DNA of 64,000 bases, from NCBI GenBank assembly GCA_963759375.1, contig CAVWYY010000003.1, forward strand, positions 1-64,000, written 5' to 3'. This document shows positions 15,594 to 23,063 of the stretch, piece after piece. Below the pieces are notes generated by a model, which worked only from the letters and a program-made list of their open reading frames with translations, was not told the origin of the DNA and did not search any database. Numbering within the stretch: position 1 is the stretch's first letter; every line of letters begins with the position of its first letter. A program made the position numbers and the translations under genes. The DNA comes from DASSUW01 sp963759375. Lineage in GTDB: Bacteria > Actinomycetota > Thermoleophilia > Solirubrobacterales > Solirubrobacteraceae.

Positions 15594-15971
15594 GTGTTCA
15601 GCGTCACCGTCCGCGACCACATGATGATCGCCCACAGCCTGCGCGGCGAGGTGTTCGGGCCGGCGCAACGCCTGCATGGTGCGACGTACGTCGTCGACGC
15701 CACGTTCCGCCGGGCGACGCTCGACGCCGACGGCATCGTGATCGACATCGGCCGCGCCGCCGAGGCGCTACGCGCCGTCGTAGGCGAGCTCGGCTACCGC
15801 AACCTCGACGACGAGCTCGACTTCGCGGGCATGAACACGACCACGGAAGAGCTCGCCCGGGTTGTCGCGGACCGCGTCGCCGACCGCGTTGCCGGCCTGG
15901 GGCTCGACGGGCTCGTCGTCACGCTGCGCGAGTCCCACGTCGCGTGGGCGAGCTACGAGCGGCCGCTGTGA
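15594..15971 (+). CDS. degenerate 6-pyruvoyltetrahydropterin synthase/QueD-fold protein
   Basis: 125 aa from a GTG. The T-fold of PTPS/QueD is recognisable: VRDHMMIAHSL, then LHGATYVVDATF, NLDDELDFAGMNTTTEELA and VTLRESHVAW. Compared with the family, H14 and H28 are kept but the third zinc His is A30 (HGA instead of HGH). The catalytic Cys position is A24, and the His of the LDH motif is D73. The substrate-binding Glu E113 remains. PTPS/QueD act on dihydroneopterin triphosphate. With so many lost residues the classical reaction is unlikely, so it may bind or convert a related pyrimidine or pterin. It sits between the MDR gene and a glycosyltransferase that starts inside its stop codon. Confidence 0.75.
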   Translation: MFSVTVRDHMMIAHSLRGEVFGPAQRLHGATYVVDATFRRATLDADGIVIDIGRAAEALRAVVGELGYRNLDDELDFAGMNTTTEELARVVADRVADRVAGLGLDGLVVTLRESHVAWASYERPL

Positions 15972-16975
15972 CGGAGGTGCACGTCATCGTGCCGGACGGC
16001 ATCGACGACCCGGCGCGGCCGAGCGGCGGCAACACGTACGACCGCCGGGTGTGCGACGGGCTCGCCGCGCTCGGCTGGACCGTGCACGAGCACGCCGTGG
16101 GCGACGGCGGCGCCCTGGCGCGCACCGTCGGGCGTATCCCGGACGGCGCCGTGGTGCTGCTCGACGGGCTGATCGCGTCCCCCGCGCCCGAGGTGCTCGT
16201 GCCGCATGCAGGCCGGCTGCGGCAGGTGGTGCTGATGCACATGCCCCTCGGCGACTCGCGCGAGCGCGAGGTTCTCGCCGCGGCAGTCGCCGTCGTCACG
16301 ACCAGCGAGTGGACGCGGCGCCGGCTGCAGGAGCTGTACGCCCTGCCGCCGGACCGCATCCACGTCGCCGAGCCCGGTGTCGACGCCGCCGGCCTCGCGC
16401 CGGGGACCGCGGCCGGCGACGCGCTGCTCTGCGTCGCAGCGCTGACGCCCGGCAAGGGGCACGAGGTGCTGCTCGACGGGCTCGCGACGGCGACGGACCT
16501 GTCGTGGCGCTGCGAGTGCGTGGGCAGCCTCGTCCGCGACCGGGCGTTCGCCGACGGCGTGCGCCGCCGCGCGCACAGCAACGGGCTGGCCGAGCGGGTG
16601 CGCTTCCCGGGGCCGCGCACCGGCCCGGAGCTCGACCGCGCGTACGCGGCCGCAGATCTGCTCGTGCTCGCCTCGCACGCCGAGACCTACGGCATGGTCG
16701 TCACCGAGGCGCTCGCCCGCGGCGTCCCGGTCCTCGCCGCCGAGGTGGGCGGCGTGACCGAGGCGCTCGGCCATGGGGACGACGGCACGCGGCCGGGGCT
16801 GCTTGTCGCGCCCCGCGACCCGGCGGCGCTCGGCGCCGCGCTGCGGACCTGGCTCGGCGACGCCGATCTGCGCGGCCGGCTGCGCCGGGCCGCGCGGGAG
16901 CGGCGGGAATCGCTGCGGCGGTGGCCGGCCACCACGTCCGTCCTCGCCGGTGTGCTCGCGGGAGCCGGGCGATGA
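15968..16975 (+). CDS. GT4 family glycosyltransferase
   Basis: 335 aa from a GTG overlapping the PTPS-like stop. The GT-B fold is evident: N-terminal GGNTYDRRVCDGLAALG, which is the acceptor-side loop, and a C-terminal donor domain with VAALTPGKGHEVLLDGL and the E-x7-E motif in SHAETYGMVVTEALARG (about 238-254). Family 4 enzymes are retaining transferases that use NDP-sugars. In this operon it would glycosylate either the product of the PTPS/RibD-like enzymes or a lipid. The donor is not predictable. It ends in an ATGA overlap with the methyltransferase. Confidence 0.85.
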   Translation: MTEVHVIVPDGIDDPARPSGGNTYDRRVCDGLAALGWTVHEHAVGDGGALARTVGRIPDGAVVLLDGLIASPAPEVLVPHAGRLRQVVLMHMPLGDSREREVLAAAVAVVTTSEWTRRRLQELYALPPDRIHVAEPGVDAAGLAPGTAAGDALLCVAALTPGKGHEVLLDGLATATDLSWRCECVGSLVRDRAFADGVRRRAHSNGLAERVRFPGPRTGPELDRAYAAADLLVLASHAETYGMVVTEALARGVPVLAAEVGGVTEALGHGDDGTRPGLLVAPRDPAALGAALRTWLGDADLRGRLRRAARERRESLRRWPATTSVLAGVLAGAGR

Positions 16976-17722
16976 TCGCGGTCGGTGTCAGCCCGGAGTG
17001 GCTCGCCCTGCGCGAGCCGGCCGACGCGGCCGCGCGCTCGGCCGAGCTCGCCGATCGCCTCGCGCGGCACCTCCCCGCGGGCCCCCTCGTGATCCACGAC
17101 CTCGGCGGCGGCAGCGGTGCGATGGGCCGCTGGCTCGCGCCCCGGCTGCACAGTCCGCAGCACTGGGTCGTGCACGACCGCGACGCCGACCTGCTCGAGC
17201 TCGCCGTCGCCGCGCCCTCGCCCCCCGGCGTCACCGTCGAGGCGAGACGATCCGACATCACGCGGCTCGAGCCCGGCGACCTCGCGGGCGCGGACCTCGT
17301 CGTCGCCTCGGCGCTGCTCGACATCCTGACCGCGGACGAGCTCGCCCGCATGCTCGGCGCGTGCGCCGGGCTTCCGATCCTGCTCGCGCTGACCGTCGTC
17401 GGCCGCGTGACCCTGGAGCCGGCGGATCCGCTGGACGCGGCGCATCGGCGCGGCGTTCAACGCCCACCAGCGCCGCGGCGGCCTGCTCGGCCCGGACGCC
17501 ATCACCGCCGTCCCCGGAGCGATCGTCAGACCGAGCCCCTGGCACCTCGCTGCGGCCGACGCCGACCTGACCGCCGCGTGGCTCGACGGCTGGGTCGCCG
17601 CCGCGTGCGAGCAGGAGCCCGCGCTCGATGCCGGCGCCTACCGGGACCGGCGCCTGGCGCAGGCGGCCGCCGGAGAGCTCGCCGTCACCGTCGACCACGC
17701 CGACCTGCTGGTGCTGCCGTGA
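16972..17722 (+). CDS. class I SAM-dependent methyltransferase, frameshifted
   Basis: About 249 aa after correcting one frameshift. From the ATG at 16972 the SAM-binding motif is DLGGGSGAMGRWL (about 43-55) and DLVVASALLDIL is the post-II segment. The frame breaks at about 17437: after PADPLD an extra G must be skipped to give RRIGAAFNAHQRRGG and then a normal C-terminus ending LLVLP at the TGA 17720-17722. The downstream gene starts in GTGA overlap with that stop, which supports the corrected frame. The broken gene could be a real mutation, but the pattern of +1 insertions elsewhere in the window favours a sequence error. Confidence 0.8.
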
Positions 17723-18600
17723 CCGCCGCCGCGCTCGCCGCCGCCACGCTCGGCTTCCTGGTCTGGCACCTCGGGACCGGCCCGTTCCTCGACGGCCTGC
17801 GGACGGTCGACGGCGGGGCACTGGCCGCCGCGGCCGGCCTCGCCGTACTGACGACCGTGTGCTGCGCCTGGCGCTGGAGGATCGTGGCCCGGGGCCTCGG
17901 CGTCGACCTCCCGCTGCGCAGCGCGGTGGCCGCGTACTACCGCTCGCTGTTCCTCAACGTCACGCTGCCCGGCGGGGTGGTGGGCGACGTCCACCGCGGG
18001 ATCAGCCACGGGCGCGAGACGAGCGACGTCGGCCGGGGGCTGCGCGCCGTGGCGTGGGAGCGCTCGGCCGGGCAGGTCGTGCAGGTCGTCCTCACCGTCG
18101 GCGTGCTCCTCGTCGTGCCGTCGCCGGTGCGGTCGTCCATGCCGCTCGTCGCGCTCGTGGTCCTGGCGGCGGCGATCGGCGTCGCGCTGATGGCGCGCGT
18201 GCGGCCCGGCGCCGGCCGATGGGCGCGGCTGCGCAAAGTCGTCGGTCGCGAGCTGCGCGCCGGGCTGCTCGCCCGCCGCGCGTGGCCGGCCGTCGCGCTC
18301 GCGTCGGCGCTGGTCGTGGCGGGCCACGCCGTCACGTTCCTGATCGCGGCGCGGACCGCCGGGGCGACCGCGCCGGCGTCCACGCTCCTGCCGCTGGCCC
18401 TGCTCGTGCTGCTCGCGGGAGCGCTGCCCAACGTCGGCGGCTGGGGGCCGCGCGAGGGCGTGACGGCCTGGGCGTTCGCCGCTGCCGGCCTCGGCGCGTC
18501 GCTCGGGGTCGCCACCGCGGTCGTCTACGGCGTGATGGTGTTCGCGGCCAGCCTGCCGGGGGCCGCCGTCTTCGCGACCGGCTGGGTTCGCCGTGCCTGA
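17719..18600 (+). CDS. lysylphosphatidylglycerol synthase-type (UPF0104) membrane protein
   Basis: 293 aa from a GTG overlapping the methyltransferase stop, with about 7-8 membrane helices. Features of the LPG synthase TM/AglD family are RSLFLNVTLPGGVVGDVHRG (about 75-94) and the late PNVGGWGPREGVTAWAF segment. This domain is the membrane (flippase-like) half of MprF and of many glycolipid proteins. The lysyl transferase half is absent. In this operon it suggests that the product is a lipid-linked molecule moved across, or modified in, the membrane. It overlaps the RibD-like gene by 8 bp. Confidence 0.8.
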   Translation: MTAAALAAATLGFLVWHLGTGPFLDGLRTVDGGALAAAAGLAVLTTVCCAWRWRIVARGLGVDLPLRSAVAAYYRSLFLNVTLPGGVVGDVHRGISHGRETSDVGRGLRAVAWERSAGQVVQVVLTVGVLLVVPSPVRSSMPLVALVVLAAAIGVALMARVRPGAGRWARLRKVVGRELRAGLLARRAWPAVALASALVVAGHAVTFLIAARTAGATAPASTLLPLALLVLLAGALPNVGGWGPREGVTAWAFAAAGLGASLGVATAVVYGVMVFAASLPGAAVFATGWVRRA

Positions 18601-19282
18601 ACGCCCGTACACGATGCTGAGCTGCAGCGTGTCGCTCGACGGCTACCTCGGCGACCGCACGCCCCGCCTCGCGCTGTCGAACGCGGCCGACTTCGAGCGG
18701 GTCGACGGGGTGCGCGCGTCCTGCGACGCGATCATGGTCGGCGCGGCCACGGTGCGCACCGACAACCCGCGGCTGCTCGTCCGCTCGCAGGCCCGCCGGG
18801 ACGAGCGCACGGCCCGAGGGCTGGCATCGTCGCCGATGAAGATCACGGTGACCGAGCGAGTGAACCTCGACGCGCGCTCGAACTTCTTCACCACCGGCGA
18901 CGCCGAGAAGCTCGTCTACACCTCGAGCCCGCGCGTATCCGACGCCCGCGCCCGGCTCGGGCCGGTGGCGACGGTCGTCGACGGCGGTCTGCACGTGCGG
19001 ATGCGCCGGCTCAGCGAGGACCTCGCCGACCGCGGCGTGGAGCGGCTCATGGTCGAGGGCGGCGGCGTCGTGCACACGCAGTTCCTGTCCGACGACCTCG
19101 TCGACGAGCTGCAGCTCGTCGTCGCACCCTTCTTCGTGGGCGACTCGAGCGCCCCGCGGTTCGTCAGCGACGGGCGCTTCCCCTGGAACGCGCAGCAGCG
19201 CGCGACGCTCGCCGAGGTGCGCCAGATCGGCGACGTGGTGCTGCTGCGCTACGCGCTCTCCCCCCGGTTCCGGGAAGAATGA
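18593..19282 (+). CDS. RibD C-terminal/dihydrofolate reductase-like reductase
   Basis: 229 aa from a GTG. The DHFR-like fold of the RibD reductase domain is clear: TMLSCSVSLDGYLG at the start, DAIMVGAATVRTDNPRLLVR (about 44-63) and MVEGGGVVHTQFLSDDLVDEL (about 151-171). RibD reductases reduce the ribosyl group of a diaminopyrimidine phosphate with NADPH in riboflavin synthesis. No deaminase domain and no other rib gene is present here, so a dedicated role on a related ribosylated pyrimidine is more likely than vitamin supply. It is coupled to both neighbours by overlapping codons. Confidence 0.85.
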   Translation: MPERPYTMLSCSVSLDGYLGDRTPRLALSNAADFERVDGVRASCDAIMVGAATVRTDNPRLLVRSQARRDERTARGLASSPMKITVTERVNLDARSNFFTTGDAEKLVYTSSPRVSDARARLGPVATVVDGGLHVRMRRLSEDLADRGVERLMVEGGGVVHTQFLSDDLVDELQLVVAPFFVGDSSAPRFVSDGRFPWNAQQRATLAEVRQIGDVVLLRYALSPRFREE

Positions 19283-21400
19283 CGACGCGCGCGCTGGGTG
19301 AGCAGTGGGGGCCGGCGTGCTGGGTGACGCTCGCCCGGGCCACGCTCGCCGTCGGCGTTGCCGCGCTGGTCGCCGACTCGTTCACGCACGACACGCCGGT
19401 CGCGCTGCTCGTGACGCTCGCCGGCATCGCGCTCGTGCTCGACGCGGCCGACGGATGGGTGGCGCGGCGCACCGGCACGGCGTCCGCGCTGGGGGCGCGG
19501 TTCGACGGCGAGGTCGACGCGTTCCTGATCCTCGCCCTCAGCGTCTACGTCGCCCCCATCTACGGCGCGTGGGTGCTCGCGATCGGGGCCGCGCGCTATC
19601 TGTTCCTCGCGGGCGAGTGGCTGGTGCCGTGGATGCGCGCGCCGCTGCCACCGCGCCGCTGGCGCAGGGTCGTCGCCGCGATCCAGGGGGTCGTGCTGAC
19701 GGTCGCCGCCGCCGACGTTCTGCCCCGCGCGCTGATGGAGGCGCTCCTGGGCGTCGCGCTCGTCCTGCTCGCCGCGTCGATGGCCGAGTGCCTGTGGTGG
19801 CTGCGGCGGCGCCGAGAGGCGGTGCCACAGCGCCCCGGCGTGGCGGCGGCGTTCACGGTCCTCGCGCTGCTGCTCGTCTGGGCGGCCCTCGTCGCGCCGA
19901 ACCAGCCGAGCCGGCTCACGCTCGGCGAGTTCGTGCGGCTCCCGCTCGAGCTCCTCGTCGTCGTCGCCGTGGCGGCGCTGCTGCCCACCACCGCGCGCCG
20001 CGTACTGGCCGTCGTCGTGGGAGCGGTGTTGAGCGCGCTCGTACTGGTGAAGGTCCTCGACATCGGGTTCTTCACGGCGTTCGACCGGCCGTTCAAGCCC
20101 GTCGACGACTCGAGCTACGTGGGAATCGGCATCGAGACGCTGCGCGACGCGATCGGCAGCTCGAGCGCGGACCTCGTCGTCGCCGTGGCGGCCGTGCTCG
20201 TCGTGGCGCTGCTCGCGCTCCCCGTCCTGGCGCTCGTGCGCGTGACCCGGGTCGCGGCCGGCCACCGCGGTTGGGCGCTTCGGGCGGCGGTCGCGTTGGG
20301 CGTGGTCTGGATGGCCCTGCGCGTCGCCGGCGCGCCCGGTCGCCTCCTCGAGCGCCGCCGCCCTGGCCGTCGACGAGGTGCAGGCAGTCCGGACCGGCCT
20401 GGCGGACCGGGCGGAGCTCGCCCGCCTGATCGCCCACGACCGCTTCCGCGACACACCCGGCAACCGGCTGCTGACCGGCCTGCGGGGCAAGGACGTCCTG
20501 CTCGTGTTCGTGGAGAGCTACGGCAGGGTCGCGGTCCAGGACTCATCCTTCTCGCCCCGCATCGACGCCGTGCTCGACCAGGGGACCGCGCAGCTGCGGG
20601 CCGCCGGCTTCTCCTCGCGCAGCGCCTTCCTCACCTCGCCGACGTTCGGCGGTCTCAGCTGGCTGGCCCACTCCACGCTGCAGGCGGGGATCCAGGTGGA
20701 CGGCCAGCGGCGGTACAACCAGCTCGTCAAGGCCGACCGGCTCACCCTCACCCGGGCGTTCAAGCGCGCCGGCTGGCGAGCGGTCGGCGCCATGCCGGCC
20801 AACCACCGGGCGTGGCCCGAGGGCCACAGCTTCTACCACTACGACAAGATCTACGACCGTCGCAACCTCGGTTACCGCGGCCCGGACTTCGGCCTGCCGC
20901 CGATGCCCGACCAGTACACGTTCCTGGCCCTGCAGCGCCGTGAGCTCGCCAGGCACGACCGACCGCTGTTCGCCGAGGTCGACCTCATCTCGAGCCACGC
21001 GCCGTGGACGAAGATCCCGCGGCTGATCGACTGGGACGAGGTCGGCGACGGCTCGATCTTCGATCGCATCCCGGCGGACGAGCCCACCCAGGGGGTTCGC
21101 GCCGCGTACGGACAGTCGATCGAGTACTCGCTGAGCACGTTGTTCTCGTTCGTCCAGCGCTACGGCGACGACGACACGGTGCTCGTCGTCCTCGGCGACC
21201 ATCAGCCGGCGACCGTCGTCACCGGCCAGGGCGCGAGCCACGACGTGCCGATCTCGGTCATCGCCCACGACCCGAAGGTGATGGACCAGATCGCCGGATG
21301 GGACTGGCAGGAGGGCATGCAGCCGAGCCCCCGCGCGCCGGTCTGGCCGATGGCCGCGTTCCGCGACCGCTTCCTCACCGCGTTCGGCTCACGGCCATGA
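19279..21400 (+). CDS. CDP-alcohol phosphatidyltransferase fused to LtaS-like alkaline-phosphatase-fold domain (frameshifted)
   Basis: About 706 aa after one correction. Residues 1-180 are a CDP-alcohol phosphatidyltransferase with the full DG-xx-AR-x8-G-x3-D-x3-D motif at 58-80. In the same frame follow about five more helices (about 185-350) and then a sulfatase/LTA-synthase-type domain with VFVESYG, SPTFGG, SSHAPW and GDHQP, matching the Glu, Thr, His and Asp-His metal and nucleophile positions of LtaS. The frame breaks between 20323 and 20338, where one extra base must be skipped. The first part joins an alcohol to a CDP-lipid; LtaS enzymes move phospho-alcohol groups from lipids to acceptors. 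The fusion could be two genes joined by an undetected error near 19840. Confidence 0.72.
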
Positions 21401-22158
21401 GGCAGGACGACCGCCCGCCGTTCGACCAGGCGCTGCAGCGCGGCCGGCTGGCGGCGTACGCGCCCGGCGAGTTCGTCGGGCAGGAGAGCTTCATGACCGC
21501 CGGCGAGATCCGGGCCATGGCGGCGCAGGTCGGCATCGGCCCCGGGGTGACCGTGCTGGACCTGTGCTGCGGCATCGCCGGCCCCGGCCGTCTCCTCACG
21601 CGGGAGCTGGGCTGCGGGTACCTGGGCGTGGACGCCAGCGCGAGCGCCGTCGCCCTCGCCCGTGCGCAGGCGGGCGACCTGCGGTGCCGGTTCGCGCTCG
21701 CGCACGTTCCGCCCCTCCCGGCCGGCTCGTTCGACGTGGTGCTCCTGCTCGAGACGATGCTCGCGTTCGAGGACAAGGACGCGCTGGTGCGCGAGATCGC
21801 CGCGGCGCTGCACCCCGGCGGCCGCTTCGCCTTCACGCTCGAGGAGGGCCCGCCGATCACGACGGCCGAGCGGGCGGCGATGCCCGACGCCGACACCGTC
21901 TGGCTCACCCCGCTCGACGACCTGACCGCGTCGCTGGAGCGGGCCGGGCTCGTCGTCACGTGGCAGGAGGACCACAGCCGCGCGCACCGCGCGGTAGCAC
22001 AGGCGCTGGCCGGCGCGTTCGCCGCCGACGCCGCGGACATCGCCGCGCAGATCGGCCGCCGGGCGCTGGACGAGCTGCTCGCCGCCCACCGGCTGTGGGT
22101 CGAGTGGCTGGGCACGGGGCGGGTCCGGAAGCTCGCGCTGGTGGCAGAGCGGGTATAG
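21397..22158 (+). CDS. class I SAM-dependent methyltransferase
   Basis: 253 aa; the ATG overlaps the preceding stop (ATGA). The SAM-binding motif is VTVLDLCCGIAGPGRLL (about 50-66), then GVDASASAV and ALHPGGRFAFTLEEG, a layout typical of UbiE/Coq5-like small-molecule methyltransferases. It closes the eight-gene operon; the next gene is on the other strand. Together with the methyltransferase at 16972 it implies two methylations of the product. The acceptor atom cannot be read from the sequence. Confidence 0.85.
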   Translation: MRQDDRPPFDQALQRGRLAAYAPGEFVGQESFMTAGEIRAMAAQVGIGPGVTVLDLCCGIAGPGRLLTRELGCGYLGVDASASAVALARAQAGDLRCRFALAHVPPLPAGSFDVVLLLETMLAFEDKDALVREIAAALHPGGRFAFTLEEGPPITTAERAAMPDADTVWLTPLDDLTASLERAGLVVTWQEDHSRAHRAVAQALAGAFAADAADIAAQIGRRALDELLAAHRLWVEWLGTGRVRKLALVAERV

Positions 22159-22194
22159 GCGGACCGGCGTGTCGCTGCTCCGCGAGGAGTGGCT

Positions 22195-23043
22195 CTAGAG
22201 CGTCAGCTCGCCGTGCGCGACCGGCACCGCGGAGCCGGACAGCGTGACCGCGTCGCCTTCGACCTGCACGCTGATGCGGCTCGGCCGGCCCATCGCGTGC
22301 CCCTGCGCGACGACCACTGATCCGCCGACGTCGCCGCGCCGCGCGAGATGCCACGCGAGCGGGCCGGCCGCGCTGCCGGTCGCCGGGTCCTCCCACAGCC
22401 CGACGGTCGGGTTGAAGAACCGCGCGTAGGCGTCGGCGCCGTCGGGCGCGTCGCGCGTGTAGACGTAACAGCCCTGCGCGCCGGCGTCGGCGAGCACGGC
22501 GGCGAGCGCCGGGGCGTCCGGACGCAGCGCGTCGACCGCAGCGCGGCCGGCCGCCTCGACGAGCAGGTGCGGCGAGCCGGTTGATACGACCGGCGCCCGG
22601 CCGCCCGACAGCGTGCCCCCGAGCGCCGCGGCGAGCGGCTCGCCGACGGCGGCCTCGCCGGCGACGACCGGCGGGCCCTGACGCATCGCGATCGAGATGC
22701 GGCCGCCCGTGGTCTCGGCAGTGAGGTCGAGCACCTCGTCGCCCAGCTCCTGCCTGAGCCGCCCCGGCGCCTCGTGTCCCGCATGCACGAGCCACCACCA
22801 CGCGCCGAGCGCGTTGTGACCGGCACCGACGACCTCCGCGCCGCCGGCGGTGAACGACCGCAGCCGCCGGTTCGCGCCCGACCGGGGCGCGAGGACAAAT
22901 GTCGTCTCGGACTGGTTGAACTCGCGCGCGACGCGCGCCAGGGTGTCGTCGGAGAGGTCGTCAGCGCCGTACACGACCGCGAGCGGGTTGCCCGAGAGCG
23001 GCTCGTCGGCGAACACGTCGACCAGGGCGAATGGGTAGGGCAT
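22195..23043 (-). CDS. PhzF family isomerase/epimerase-like protein
   Basis: 282 aa, ATG at 23043. PhzF fold features: an N-terminal FADEPLSGNPLAVV, the catalytic Glu E46 in FNQSETTFVL, and a second-domain FFNPTVGLWEDPATGSAAGPLAWHL segment. PhzF isomerises a dihydroanthranilate in phenazine synthesis, but most family members are of unknown function and no other phz gene is near. It is divergent from the LuxR ATPase with only 20 bp between start codons. Probably a general metabolic enzyme. Confidence 0.88.
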   Translation of the reverse strand: MPYPFALVDVFADEPLSGNPLAVVYGADDLSDDTLARVAREFNQSETTFVLAPRSGANRRLRSFTAGGAEVVGAGHNALGAWWWLVHAGHEAPGRLRQELGDEVLDLTAETTGGRISIAMRQGPPVVAGEAAVGEPLAAALGGTLSGGRAPVVSTGSPHLLVEAAGRAAVDALRPDAPALAAVLADAGAQGCYVYTRDAPDGADAYARFFNPTVGLWEDPATGSAAGPLAWHLARRGDVGGSVVVAQGHAMGRPSRISVQVEGDAVTLSGSAVPVAHGELTL

Positions 23044-23063
23044 GCGAGCTACGTTTAGCGCAG

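Noticed and set aside
14628..22158. Riboflavin, tetrahydrobiopterin or queuosine biosynthesis cluster
   Set aside because: No GTP cyclohydrolase, ribH, ribE, queC or queE is present, and the PTPS-like active site is degenerate.
22195..23043. Phenazine biosynthesis
   Set aside because: Only PhzF-like protein is present; most members of this family are unrelated to phenazines.
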